A DNA stretch of 64,000 nt, from NCBI GenBank assembly GCA_038040385.1, contig JBBPII010000005.1:124001-188000 (forward strand). Direction: 5' to 3'. This document shows positions 1-8,575 of this stretch, one piece after another (position 1 is the first letter of the stretch; every line of letters begins with the position of its first letter). Source of the stretch: Gilichinskyi gelida. GTDB taxonomy: Bacteria; Acidobacteriota; Thermoanaerobaculia; Gp7-AA8. The position numbers and the translations under genes were made by a program. Under the pieces are notes generated by a model. That model made no database searches. It was given only the letters and a program-made list of their open reading frames with translations, and was not told the origin of the DNA.

Positions 1-391
1 TCAGCTCCGCCAGCACGGCGCCGTCGTTGGACCCGATCTCGAGGACGTAGCCCTCCGACGGAACCCCGTTGCGCGATTCGGCGAGATCGAGAAACGAGCG
101 CATGTATTCACGCACCGTCGGCGACATCGAGTACGTCGGCTGGTAATGCGCGTACACGCGCTCGACGAGCTGCGGAATCGCGTCGTCATACGCCTGCTGC
201 ACCAGACCGCACCGGCCGCAGACCGCGATGGCGTTCGGGAACCGCGCTGCCTGGCGCGCCGCGTCCGCGCTCGCTTCGAGGTAACCGGCGACCGGCTGAT
301 CGCCGAAATGGTGAACGATTTCCAGTGCCGTGGCTTCACACAGACGGCAGGCGCGCGGCGGCCGCGACGCGGAGGCGGTCGAAAGAGTCAT
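1..391 (-). CDS. Zinc-finger-type SAM methyltransferase, 3' part cut by window edge
   Basis: The minus-strand frame opens with ATG at 391 and stays open for 130 codons to the window edge, so only the N-terminal part is seen. Cys pairs at residues 15/18 (CRLC) and 58/61 (CGRC) form the putative zinc-binding N-terminal domain found in sugar C-methyltransferases of the TylC3/NovU type. The start of the SAM fold follows, with motif I VLEIGSNDG near residue 120. It lies 27 bases after asnB on the same strand and is the last visible gene of the polysaccharide cluster. A role in methylating a deoxysugar is inferred; the catalytic part is outside the window. Confidence 0.8.
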   Translation of the reverse strand, partial: MTLSTASASRPPRACRLCEATALEIVHHFGDQPVAGYLEASADAARQAARFPNAIAVCGRCGLVQQAYDDAIPQLVERVYAHYQPTYSMSPTVREYMRSFLDLAESRNGVPSEGYVLEIGSNDGAVLAEL

Positions 392-418
392 GGGAAAGCC
401 ATTCTACCGAACGACGAC

Positions 419-2380
419 CTACGACGCGGCGACCGCCGCGGGCCGCGCGGCCTCCAACCAGGCCTGGAACATGAGCACGGTCCAGATGTAGTGCTGCCAC
501 TCGCCGCGTCCGGCGAGGTGCTCGCGCCACTTCTGCAGGATCTGATCGGCATCGAAGAAGCCGTCCGCGCGCAGCTTCCGTTCATCGAGGAGCGATTCGG
601 CCCAGTCGCGCAACGGTTCGCGCAGCCAGCGATCGATCGGAATCCCGAATCCCATCTTCGGTCGCTCCACCAGATCCTCGGGAATGTATTGCTTCAACAG
701 ACGCCGGAGGATCCACTTGCCGCGGTTTCCGCGGATCTTCATCTCCAGCGGGAGCGACCAGGCGAATTCGACGAGACGATGATCGAGCAGCGGTTCCCGC
801 GCCTCGAGACTCACCGCCATGCTGGCGCGGTCGACTTTCACCAGAATGTCGTCCGGCAGATAAGAGATCTGGTCGAAATACATCATCCGCTCGGTGTGGT
901 CGCGCAGGAAATGGCCCGCGTCGCCCGCGGTAACGGCCAGCGGCAACTCACGCGCGGCGGGCACCACGTTCGTCCATTGGGAGACCACTTGGTGATAAAG
1001 CGTGTCGGGGTCATTGGTCCTGAGCGCCGCGGCGAGTTTGTGCAGCCGCTCGCCGGCGCGGTCGCGCCGGAGACGCCGCGGGGCGACGCCGCGCTCCACA
1101 TCGAAAATCCTGTCCCAGACGGATAGCGGCACCCCCTTCAACGCGCCGCTGATCAGCGGCCGCAGCCTGGCTGGTATCCGCTGCACCCTCCCCCAGGCCT
1201 GCCTGCCGAGAAAATAGCGGTGGTAACCGCCAAACAGCTCATCGCCGCCGTCGCCGGAGAGGCTGACGGTGACCCGCTCCCGCGCCAGGCGCGACACCAG
1301 GTACGTCGGAATCTGCGAGGAATCGGCGAACGGCTCGTCGTAGATGTGAGGCAGGAGCGGAACGACGTCCAGCGCCTCGCGCGGCGTGACGTAAAGCTCG
1401 GTGTGATCCGTTCCGAGGTGGCGTGCGACGGCCGCAGCGTAGCGCGCCTCGTCGTAGCTCTCTTCGGTGAAGCCGATGGAGAACGTCTTCACCGGCGAGG
1501 TGTTTTGCTGCTGCATGATCGCCGTCACCATCGACGAGTCGATACCACCGGAGAGAAACACGCCCAGTGGGACGTCGGAAATCATGCGAAGCCGTACGGC
1601 GTCATGCAGCAGCGCGTCGAGTCGAGAAAGCGCCTCCTCTTCGCTGCCTCGGAAGCGAGTGGCGGTCTGCCGCTCGGCGACCTCGGCGACCGACCAGTAC
1701 GCCTTCGGTCCCGGGTCGCCGGTCGTGGAGATACTGAGAATCGTTCCCGCTGGCAGTTTCCGGGCGTTGCGATAGATCGTGTACGGCGATGGAACGTAGG
1801 CGTAGCGCGTGTACAGCGCGAGCGCGTCGCGATCAATGTCGGGATCGAAGCCGGGGTACGCGAGGAACGACTTCAGCTCCGACCCGAAGAGCAGCGTTCC
1901 GCCCGCGAATCCGTAGTACATCGGCTTCACGCCCATGCGATCGCGGATCAGATGCAGCACCTGCTCGCGCCGATCCCACAACGCCATGGCGAACATTCCG
2001 ATGAACCGCTTCACTGAGTCTTCGACGCCCCATCGTTCGAAACAGGCGAGCAGTACTTCGGTATCGGAATGACCGCGCCAGGCGGGAGCCGCGCCTGACG
2101 ATTCGAGCTCCGCGCGCAGCGCCGCGAAGTTGTACACCTCGCCGTTGAACATCAGGACAAAGCGCCCGCTCGCCGACTCCATGGGCTGATGTCCGGCGGG
2201 CGTGAGGTCGATGATCGCCAGCCGGCGAAAGCCGAAGGCGACGCCGCATCGCTCGTCGACGAACTGCCCGGCGTCGTCCGGTCCGCGATGAACGATGCAT
2301 CGGCTCATGGCCGACGCGGCGGCCTTCAGCTCATCGCGATGGCCCGAACGGCGGAGGAAAAGGCCGGTGATTCCACACAT
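419..2380 (-). CDS. asnB: Asparagine synthase (glutamine-hydrolysing)
   Basis: A 653-residue protein of normal length for AsnB. Glutaminase and synthetase domains transfer glutamine amide nitrogen to an ATP-activated carboxylate. I chose the ATG at 2380 rather than the longer frame because it gives MCGITG, exposing the catalytic Cys2 of class II amidotransferases. HRGPDD and FNGEVYNF follow in the N-terminal domain, and the ATP-pyrophosphatase loop SGGIDSS lies near residue 275. The start is 4 bases after the methyltransferase stop, so the two are probably co-translated. AsnB homologues are frequent in exopolysaccharide clusters, where they may amidate a sugar acid; that role here is inferred. 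Confidence 0.95.
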   Translation of the reverse strand: MCGITGLFLRRSGHRDELKAAASAMSRCIVHRGPDDAGQFVDERCGVAFGFRRLAIIDLTPAGHQPMESASGRFVLMFNGEVYNFAALRAELESSGAAPAWRGHSDTEVLLACFERWGVEDSVKRFIGMFAMALWDRREQVLHLIRDRMGVKPMYYGFAGGTLLFGSELKSFLAYPGFDPDIDRDALALYTRYAYVPSPYTIYRNARKLPAGTILSISTTGDPGPKAYWSVAEVAERQTATRFRGSEEEALSRLDALLHDAVRLRMISDVPLGVFLSGGIDSSMVTAIMQQQNTSPVKTFSIGFTEESYDEARYAAAVARHLGTDHTELYVTPREALDVVPLLPHIYDEPFADSSQIPTYLVSRLARERVTVSLSGDGGDELFGGYHRYFLGRQAWGRVQRIPARLRPLISGALKGVPLSVWDRIFDVERGVAPRRLRRDRAGERLHKLAAALRTNDPDTLYHQVVSQWTNVVPAARELPLAVTAGDAGHFLRDHTERMMYFDQISYLPDDILVKVDRASMAVSLEAREPLLDHRLVEFAWSLPLEMKIRGNRGKWILRRLLKQYIPEDLVERPKMGFGIPIDRWLREPLRDWAESLLDERKLRADGFFDADQILQKWREHLAGRGEWQHYIWTVLMFQAWLEAARPAAVAAS

Positions 2381-2384
2381 GAAA

Positions 2385-3218
2385 TCAGGCGCGGACTCCC
2401 ACCGCGCACCAGTACGGCTGTGCATCGCTGAAGCGGATGTCTTTCAGCCCCGCGGCGATCATCATTTCCTCGATCTGCCGGCGCGTGAAGCGTTGTTCGA
2501 GTTTGGTGCCGAAGCGGTCGAGCGCGTCGGTGCGCATCGAGTAGAAGCTGCGCCTCCGGTAGATGCTCAGCGGAAAAGATCTCACCGGCACGCCGAGGCG
2601 CTCGAGAAGGCGCGCCGTGCGCGCGAGCGGCCAGTAAATCGCCGCGGCGATCGCCTGCGTCGCCGCGATGCGCATCATTCGCGGCATCCTGGAGATCAGC
2701 AGACGGCCGGCGTCGCTCACACGCCAGATCCGGCCGTACCACCACGGCTGGTTGTCGAAGGCGTAATAGAGATAGACCAGAAACGGTGCGCCCGGCTTCA
2801 GCTTCGCGACGCAGTCGCGCAGCCCCGCGGCGGTGTCGGGGACGTGGTGGAGCACGCCGAGCGAGTAGCCGAAGTCCATCGATGCATCCGCGATCGGCAT
2901 GTCGCTGACCGAGGCGCGATGAAGCTCGCAATTGGGCACGTCGCGCAGCGCGAGCCGCGCGACGTCCAGCGCGGCGCTCGGCTCGATGCAGTGCAGCTTG
3001 CCGACTCGCGCCGCCACGCCTCTAGCCCATCGACCGCTGCCGCATCCGAGGTCGAACCCTTCCGCGTCGGGCGGAAGGTCCTGCCACGGAAAGATGCGAA
3101 AGTACCCGTCGAACTGCCGGCGGTACTCCTCCCCGGTGAGCGCGGTCTGGTCATAGTGCGACCACTCCTCGCCGAATCCGCGCACCACCTCGAGGTCGAT
3201 GTTCTGTGGCTCGCTCAT
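2385..3218 (-). CDS. Class I SAM-dependent methyltransferase (type 11)
   Basis: A 277-residue protein with a standard Rossmann-type methyltransferase fold. Motif I is FDLGCGSGRW near residue 55, followed by an acidic residue after strand 2 (CIEPS) and the late motif YSLGVLHHVPD. The C-terminal third is rich in aromatic and basic residues and may bind a membrane or lipid-linked substrate. It overlaps the upstream transglutaminase-like gene by 4 bases (ATGA) and is 4 bases from asnB, so it belongs to the same transcript. The substrate is not evident; a glycan or lipid intermediate of the polysaccharide pathway is likely from context. Confidence 0.88.
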   Translation of the reverse strand: MSEPQNIDLEVVRGFGEEWSHYDQTALTGEEYRRQFDGYFRIFPWQDLPPDAEGFDLGCGSGRWARGVAARVGKLHCIEPSAALDVARLALRDVPNCELHRASVSDMPIADASMDFGYSLGVLHHVPDTAAGLRDCVAKLKPGAPFLVYLYYAFDNQPWWYGRIWRVSDAGRLLISRMPRMMRIAATQAIAAAIYWPLARTARLLERLGVPVRSFPLSIYRRRSFYSMRTDALDRFGTKLEQRFTRRQIEEMMIAAGLKDIRFSDAQPYWCAVGVRA

Positions 3219-4192
3219 TCGCTCAGCGCGGCCAGCTTTCGAGCGGCAAAGGCGAGCTCCGCCGCGCGAGTATCGCTCGCCGCCTCCTTGTCCGCGCCGA
3301 TCGCCAGATACTCTGCGCGATGCGCCGATCCGCCCAGGAGGTGGTCGAGACGAGCACCGACGTAAGCGCGAGCCACCCGCCGATACACCTTCTCGTTGAA
3401 CCGCGGTGGAACGGGGGACGTCGCCGGCACAAGGTATGGAGCGGCGATGGGAGGAGCAGGTTCGACGCCCGCTGAAATCATTCGCGTCATGACAAGCTCA
3501 CCAAACGATGCGCGCATATCGGCGAGCACCCATCCGGGCAGTCGATAGTACGACCAAACCGGAGTGCCGCGCGACGGTACCGGCGGCCCTCCGCCCACGT
3601 GAACATAGTGGGGCGTTCCGTCGCTCTTCCTCGTAAAAATCACGGGCTCCGCGTAGAACGCGTCGAAGTAGATCCAATCGTTTCGCTCCTTAGACCATAC
3701 CCGACAGACCGTGTGAGGAGAGAAACTCCTCCCGGCATCATACAGAGCAAAGAGTTCCACTTTTCCGAAGCGTCGCGCGGCGATGGTCGCGGCAGCTCCA
3801 TTGATCTGATCGCAGAAACCGAGGCCGGAGAGCAACGACGGCCATCCCTTGGGCAGGTGATCGAGCTGTTGTTGGTTCAGGCCACTGTGCTGAACGACGG
3901 AAACGATGGTTGCGATTGCCTGCTCATCCGAATCCGCCTCGGAAGGCCTGATTCGCCGAGCGATCTGTCCGGCGAGCGACGTCTGCACGTACGCTCCCAC
4001 CACCTTGGAGGCCAATTGCTGCGCGCGATTGCGTTTAGCGGCAGGATTCATCAGAAAGGGGGCGGAAGTAAGCGCGACCGCTCGTACCAAACTGACGGGC
4101 GGCGTGATGAAAAGTGCTGCGGCGACGAGTAGAAGGAGGGCGGCCAGGGACGCGAGGACGATGCGTAGAGGCATGTGCCGAAGGAATTCCAA
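3215..4192 (-). CDS. Membrane-anchored transglutaminase-like protein
   Basis: A 325-residue protein with one hydrophobic segment at residues 9-30 (uncleaved anchor or signal). The central part carries a transglutaminase-like triad pattern: Cys127 in GFCDQING, His160 in FSPHTVCRVW and Asp177 in IYFDAFY, in the order and context (Cys at a helix start, His and Asp on strands) of that superfamily. It lies in the polysaccharide operon and overlaps the methyltransferase by 4 bases. It could process a peptide or glycopeptide at the envelope, but no substrate can be deduced. The triad call is from motif reading, not alignment. Confidence 0.65.
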   Translation of the reverse strand: MEFLRHMPLRIVLASLAALLLLVAAALFITPPVSLVRAVALTSAPFLMNPAAKRNRAQQLASKVVGAYVQTSLAGQIARRIRPSEADSDEQAIATIVSVVQHSGLNQQQLDHLPKGWPSLLSGLGFCDQINGAAATIAARRFGKVELFALYDAGRSFSPHTVCRVWSKERNDWIYFDAFYAEPVIFTRKSDGTPHYVHVGGGPPVPSRGTPVWSYYRLPGWVLADMRASFGELVMTRMISAGVEPAPPIAAPYLVPATSPVPPRFNEKVYRRVARAYVGARLDHLLGGSAHRAEYLAIGADKEAASDTRAAELAFAARKLAALSE

Positions 4193-4253
4193 AAACCAAT
4201 GTTATCTTCAGCGGCTCGCTGAACGGGAAACAATGGGTGACAAGTATTCGTGC

Positions 4254-4970
4254 TCATAAGGTGAAACCCGCCTTACGACCGTCGTCGTAGAACATCTTCA
4301 CCGTGTCCAGCGAGTAATCGCTCAGGTCTTTCCCTACCAGCGCAAGCTTCTTGAGGATGTCGTTGGTGACGGTGATGATGTGGCAGCCGATGTCGTCGGC
4401 CTGGAAGATGTTGAGCAACTCGCGCGGGCTGGCCCAGATCAGTTCCGCCCCGGGCGCGACGCGCAGCATCTCCACCGCGGCGGCCATCAGCGGAACCGGA
4501 TCGCGTCCCGTATCGGCGATGCGGCCTGCGAACACCGAGATGCAGGAGGGGGCCCCGGCGCGTACGGCGTCGACGACGGTGCCAACCTGATCCAGGGTCA
4601 GGATGGCCGTGACGTTGAGCTTCACCCCGTCGTTGGAGAGGCGGCCGATCAGTTCGGCGGCGGGCTCGCGGCGGGTGTTGGTCACTGGCACCTTGACGTA
4701 AACGTTCGCCCCCCAGGTGGTGATCTCGCGAGCCTGCCGTTCCATCTCCTCGAATTCGTCGGAGAAGACCTCGAACGAGATATGCCGGTCCGGGATGGCC
4801 TCCACGATCGATCTGGCGAACGCGCGGTAGTCGGTGAGTCCCGCCTTGTGCATCAGGGTCGGATTGGTGGTGAAGCCTTTGATGTACGGCTTGGCGTACA
4901 TCTCCAGCATCCCCTCCTTCTCCGCGCCGTCGGCGAAGAGCTTGACCCTCAAGTCCTCGACCCTCTTCAT
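4254..4970 (-). CDS. tal: Transaldolase / fructose-6-phosphate aldolase family
   Basis: A 238-residue protein of the short transaldolase class. The family motif FTTNPTL lies near residue 30 and the Schiff-base lysine in VYVKVPVTNT near residue 90. WASPRELLN and ITVTNDILKKL close the barrel. The ATG at 4970 was chosen because it begins MKRVEDLRVKLF and overlaps the gmhA-like stop by 4 bases; the longer upstream frame is out-of-frame sequence of that gene. Placed beside a sedoheptulose-phosphate isomerase and a heptose kinase, it probably supplies or adjusts sedoheptulose 7-phosphate for activated-heptose synthesis. That link is inference. Confidence 0.9.
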   Translation of the reverse strand: MKRVEDLRVKLFADGAEKEGMLEMYAKPYIKGFTTNPTLMHKAGLTDYRAFARSIVEAIPDRHISFEVFSDEFEEMERQAREITTWGANVYVKVPVTNTRREPAAELIGRLSNDGVKLNVTAILTLDQVGTVVDAVRAGAPSCISVFAGRIADTGRDPVPLMAAAVEMLRVAPGAELIWASPRELLNIFQADDIGCHIITVTNDILKKLALVGKDLSDYSLDTVKMFYDDGRKAGFTL

Positions 4971-5563
4971 GGCGTCGATTCCCACTTGGTCTGCGCCGCT
5001 TTCAGTTTCGGATGTGACACCAGGAGATGCCACACCACCGCTTGAAACGCCTCGGTGTGCGGCGTGACGTTCTGCGGATTGACGGTGGGGACGATGACGC
5101 AGGCGTCGGCCACTCTGGCGGTGTGCCCTCCGTCGCGGCCGACCACGCCGCAGATTCCCGCCCCCACCTCCTTCGCGTACTGCAGCGCGGTTACGAGATT
5201 GGGGCTGACATTCTTCTCCACGTTGCCGCCGCCGACGGAGAAGACGAACACCATGTCTTCGGCGCGCAGGCGGCTGACCTTCAGCCACTCGATGAACACC
5301 GAGGCCCACCCCTCGTCGTTGGTGCGCGCGGTCAGCTCACTGACGTTGTCGGTCGGGGCGTAAGCTTCGATGCCGCAGATCTTGCGGAAGTCGTTCACCG
5401 CATGCGAGCAATTCGCCGCGCTGCCTCCCACACCGAGCAGGAACAGGCGGCCGCCTCGGCGGCGGAGGTCGGCGAGCAGCTCGGCCGTCCGCTCGATCGA
5501 CGCCACGTCGAGGCGGTTGATGATCTCCGCCGCCTCGCGGAGGTGTTGTTCGGTATAGCTCAT
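4967..5563 (-). CDS. gmhA: SIS-domain phosphoheptose isomerase
   Basis: A 198-residue SIS-domain protein of GmhA length. It has the sugar-phosphate loop LLGVGGSAANCSHAVNDF near residue 50, the core FVFSVGGGNVEKN, and the late GICGVVGRDGG. GmhA converts sedoheptulose 7-phosphate to D-glycero-D-manno-heptose 7-phosphate. The start MSYTEQHL at 5563 is 3 bases from the hddA stop, and the stop overlaps the transaldolase start. The kinase next door supports the heptose assignment over other SIS isomerases. The matching phosphatase and nucleotidyltransferase are not in the window. Confidence 0.85.
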   Translation of the reverse strand: MSYTEQHLREAAEIINRLDVASIERTAELLADLRRRGGRLFLLGVGGSAANCSHAVNDFRKICGIEAYAPTDNVSELTARTNDEGWASVFIEWLKVSRLRAEDMVFVFSVGGGNVEKNVSPNLVTALQYAKEVGAGICGVVGRDGGHTARVADACVIVPTVNPQNVTPHTEAFQAVVWHLLVSHPKLKAAQTKWESTP

Positions 5564-5565
5564 CG

Positions 5566-6546
5566 TCAGTCCAGCAGCACTTTCGTTCCCTCGAAGTCGA
5601 AACGGAAGCGCACTTCCTCCAGCCCGGCGTGGGCCATGGCCTGCCGCACGCTCTTGCGGTCTTCGGCATAAAACAGCAGGAAGCCTCCGCCACCCGCCCC
5701 CACCAGTTTGCCGCCGACGGCACCCTTCGAGCGCCCGAGCTCGTACCACTCGTCGATCTGCGGATTGCTCATCTGCGTCGAGCGGCGTTTCTTCCGCTCC
5801 CAGTGCTCGTGCATCAATTCACCGAAGAGACGACAGTTGCCCGACTCCAGCGCGCGCTGGCTGCGGTAGCCGAGATCCTTCACGTAGTGCAGGTTCGAGA
5901 GCATCTCGTCATCGAGCTGCTGTGAACGGTCGTTCTGTTCCTTGAGGATCGTGCCCGCGCTCCGGGAGAAGCCGGTGAAAAAGAGGAGGAGGTTGTCCTC
6001 CAGGTCGAAGAGGGTGTCCATGCTGATGGCCAGCGGACGCGCCGCGACGCTGCCGTCCGCGTTGAAGTCGAAGCAGGTCAGCCCGCCGTACGCGGCAATG
6101 TACTGGTCCTGTTTGCCCACCGGTTCGTGCAGCCGGTCGATCTCGATCTCGCACGCCAGCCGCGCCACCTCGCTGGCGTGCAGCGGGCGGCGGCGGTGGG
6201 CGTACAGGGCCTTGATCAGCGCGGTGGTGAAGCTGCCGGAGGAACCCAGCCCGGTGCCGGCCGGAATGTCCGCCAGGGTGGTGATCTCGATCTGAGGAGT
6301 GCGCAGATTCTGCATGCGCAGCGCCTCGCGGATGATCGGATGGCGGATCTCGTCGACGGTCTGTACGTGCTCGATGTCGGAGTATTTGACGTGGATGCTC
6401 GGCGCGAACGGCCGGGTCACGGTGACGTAGACGTAGCGGTCGATGGCCGCCGCGATCAGGAAGCCGCCGAACGACTCGTAGTACGACGGCAGATCGGTGC
6501 TGCCGCCGCCGAGGGTGATTCGCAGAGGGCTGCGGGTGATGATCAT
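5566..6546 (-). CDS. hddA: GHMP kinase, heptose-7-phosphate kinase type
   Basis: A 326-residue GHMP-superfamily kinase. The N-terminus MIITRSPLRITLGGGSTD and the ATP loop TGLGSSGSFTTALIKAL (near residue 95) are typical of HddA-like enzymes. The C-terminal GHMP motif is GGKLVGAGGGGFLLFY. The expected reaction is phosphorylation of D-glycero-D-manno-heptose 7-phosphate at C1. The ATG at 6546 overlaps the fcl stop by 4 bases; upstream residues of the longer frame belong to fcl in another register. Fucokinase-like GHMP enzymes look similar, but the adjacent GmhA-like isomerase favours heptose. Confidence 0.88.
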   Translation of the reverse strand: MIITRSPLRITLGGGSTDLPSYYESFGGFLIAAAIDRYVYVTVTRPFAPSIHVKYSDIEHVQTVDEIRHPIIREALRMQNLRTPQIEITTLADIPAGTGLGSSGSFTTALIKALYAHRRRPLHASEVARLACEIEIDRLHEPVGKQDQYIAAYGGLTCFDFNADGSVAARPLAISMDTLFDLEDNLLLFFTGFSRSAGTILKEQNDRSQQLDDEMLSNLHYVKDLGYRSQRALESGNCRLFGELMHEHWERKKRRSTQMSNPQIDEWYELGRSKGAVGGKLVGAGGGGFLLFYAEDRKSVRQAMAHAGLEEVRFRFDFEGTKVLLD

Positions 6547-7505
6547 CGGGAGGACTGAGCCACCACGGGAGCGAAAACGCCGTGTTCCAGCGCCCAGCGG
6601 TAGGTCGAGCGAAGCCCTTCGCGCAGAGGGATGCCGGCGCGCCAGCCGAGCGACTGGATCCGCGAGACCTCGAGCAGCTTGCGCGGCGCACCGTCGGGTT
6701 TCGAGCGGTCGAAGACGATCGAGCCTCGGAAGCCGGTGGTCTCCGCCATCGCCTGCGCCAGCTCGGAGATGGTGACGTCGTCGCCGGTGCCGACGTTCAC
6801 CAGCTCCGGCTCCTCGTAGACCTGCATCAACAGATAGAGAGCGTCGGCGAGGTCGTCCACGTGGAGGAACTCGCGCCGCGGCGCGCCGCTCCCCCACACC
6901 ACCACCTCACCCGCCCCCGCGGCTGCCGCCTGATGGAAACGCCGCATCATGCCCGGGATGACGTGCGAGTGATCGGGATGGAAGTTGTCGCCCGGCCCGT
7001 AGAGGTTCGCTGGCATGGCGGAGATGAATCGCTTCCCGTACTGGCGGTGATAGTGCTCGCAAAGCTTGAGGCCCGCGATCTTGGCGATCGCATACCCTTC
7101 GTTGGTCGGCTCGAGCGGTCCGGTGAGGAGCGACTCCTCCCTCATCGGCTGCGGCGCCTCCCTCGGATAGACGCAGGAACTGCCGAGGAAGAGCAGCTTG
7201 TCAGCCGCCGACTCCGCGGCGGCGTGAATGACGTTCGCCGCGATGACCAGGTTCTCGTAGAGGAAGTCCGCCTGCTGTGTGGCATTGGCCATGATCCCCC
7301 CGACACGGGCGGCGGCCACGAAGACGAATTCCGGCTTCTCGCTGCGGAAAAAGGCGTGCACGGCCCGTTGATCGAGAAGATCAAGCTCGGCGCGCGCGGG
7401 GGTGAGAACGTTCGCGTGCCCCTCCCTTCGCAGCTTGCGGACGAGGGCCGAGCCCACCAGCCCCCCCTGTCCGGCCACGAGGATGCGGCTGTCCTCCCGC
7501 ATCAC
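6543..7505 (-). CDS. fcl: GDP-L-fucose synthase
   Basis: A 320-residue extended short-chain dehydrogenase. The NADP loop is GQGGLVGS at residues 13-20, the Ser region LFLGSSCVYP, and the catalytic YxxxK is in YAIAKIAG; NLYGPGDNFHPDHSHVIP is characteristic of Fcl/WcaG. It epimerises and reduces GDP-4-keto-6-deoxymannose to GDP-L-fucose, taking the product of gmd, whose stop overlaps its start by 4 bases. Either of two consecutive ATG codons (7505 or 7502) could start it. The polymer made by this cluster therefore probably contains fucose. Confidence 0.94.
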   Translation of the reverse strand: MMREDSRILVAGQGGLVGSALVRKLRREGHANVLTPARAELDLLDQRAVHAFFRSEKPEFVFVAAARVGGIMANATQQADFLYENLVIAANVIHAAAESAADKLLFLGSSCVYPREAPQPMREESLLTGPLEPTNEGYAIAKIAGLKLCEHYHRQYGKRFISAMPANLYGPGDNFHPDHSHVIPGMMRRFHQAAAAGAGEVVVWGSGAPRREFLHVDDLADALYLLMQVYEEPELVNVGTGDDVTISELAQAMAETTGFRGSIVFDRSKPDGAPRKLLEVSRIQSLGWRAGIPLREGLRSTYRWALEHGVFAPVVAQSSR

Positions 7506-8575
7506 GGCGTCGTCCCCTGTGCCACGGCCGGCTGCAAGCGCGCTTCGCGTTTGGCGAGGTCGGCGTCCGCATCGACCATCAGGTCGACCAGCTCTTCAAA
7601 ACTGGTGGAGGGGATCCATCCGAGCTTTTCTTTCGCTTTCGAAGCGTCGCCGAGGAGAGAGTCCACCTCGGTGGGGCGGAGGTAGCGCGGGTCGATCTCC
7701 ACGTGCGTCGCGCCGGTGGCGGCATCGACGCCGCGCTCCTGCAGTCCCGCGCCGCGCCACTCGAGCGCGATGCCGGCGCGGGCAAATGCGCGGGTGCACA
7801 TCTCGCGCACCGTATACGTGCGGCCGGTGGCGATGACGAAGTCCTCCGGCTCGTCCTGCTGCAGCATCCGCCACATGGCGTCGACGTAGTCCTTGGCATA
7901 TCCCCAGTCGCGGTGCGCGTCGAGGTTGCCGAGGTAAAGGCGGTCCTGCAGTCCGGCCCTGATGCGGCCGACCGCGCGCGTGATCTTGCGCGAGACGAAC
8001 GTCTCCCCGCGACGCGGCGACTCGTGGTTAAAGAGAATGCCGTTCACCGCGAAGAGGCCGTAGGCCTCCCGGTAGTTCACGGTCATCCAGAACGCGTAAA
8101 CCTTCGCCACACCGTACGGGCTGCGCGGATGGAACGGCGTGGTCTCGCGCTGCGGCGTCTCCTCCACTTTGCCGAACATCTCTGACGAGGAGGCCTGATA
8201 GATGCGCGGGCGGATCTGGAGCTCGCGGACCGCTTCCAGCAGCCGCGTCGCGCCGAGGCCGGTCACTTCGCCGGTGTACTCGGGCGTGTCGAACGAGACT
8301 TTCACGTGGCTCTGCGCGCCGAGGTTGTAGATCTCCTGCGCGTCGGCGATGCGGAGGATGCGATTGAGCGATGAGGCGTCGTTGAGATCGCCGTAATGGA
8401 GGATGAGGCGGCGGTCGCTCTCGTGGGGGTCCTGATAGATCTTGTCGATGCGCGCGGTGTTGAACGACGACGAGCGGCGGATGACACCGTGCACCTCGTA
8501 GCCCTTGGCCAGCAGCAGTTCAGCCAGGTAGGAGCCATCCTGCCCGGTGATGCCGGTAACCAGCGCGCGTTTCAT
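7502..8575 (-). CDS. gmd: GDP-mannose 4,6-dehydratase
   Basis: A 357-residue protein starting MKRALVTGITGQDGSYLAE, the unmistakable Gmd N-terminus with its NADP loop. RRSSSFNT, the catalytic region SSSEMFG, YGVAKVYAFW (YxxxK) and FNHESPRRGETFVSRKI all fit the family. It converts GDP-mannose to GDP-4-keto-6-deoxymannose. The ATG at 8575 overlaps the dehydrogenase stop by 4 bases. Together with fcl it gives GDP-fucose; the GDP-mannose pyrophosphorylase is not in the window. Confidence 0.96.
   Translation of the reverse strand: MKRALVTGITGQDGSYLAELLLAKGYEVHGVIRRSSSFNTARIDKIYQDPHESDRRLILHYGDLNDASSLNRILRIADAQEIYNLGAQSHVKVSFDTPEYTGEVTGLGATRLLEAVRELQIRPRIYQASSSEMFGKVEETPQRETTPFHPRSPYGVAKVYAFWMTVNYREAYGLFAVNGILFNHESPRRGETFVSRKITRAVGRIRAGLQDRLYLGNLDAHRDWGYAKDYVDAMWRMLQQDEPEDFVIATGRTYTVREMCTRAFARAGIALEWRGAGLQERGVDAATGATHVEIDPRYLRPTEVDSLLGDASKAKEKLGWIPSTSFEELVDLMVDADADLAKREARLQPAVAQGTTP

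Noticed and set aside
146..1126. 326-codon plus-strand frame opposite asnB
   Set aside because: It mirrors the well-supported asparagine synthetase, has no domain pattern and is rich in Arg/Gly/His as expected for antisense frames in high-GC DNA.
2295..3365. 356-codon plus-strand frame
   Set aside because: Antisense to the methyltransferase and asnB start; no recognisable protein features.
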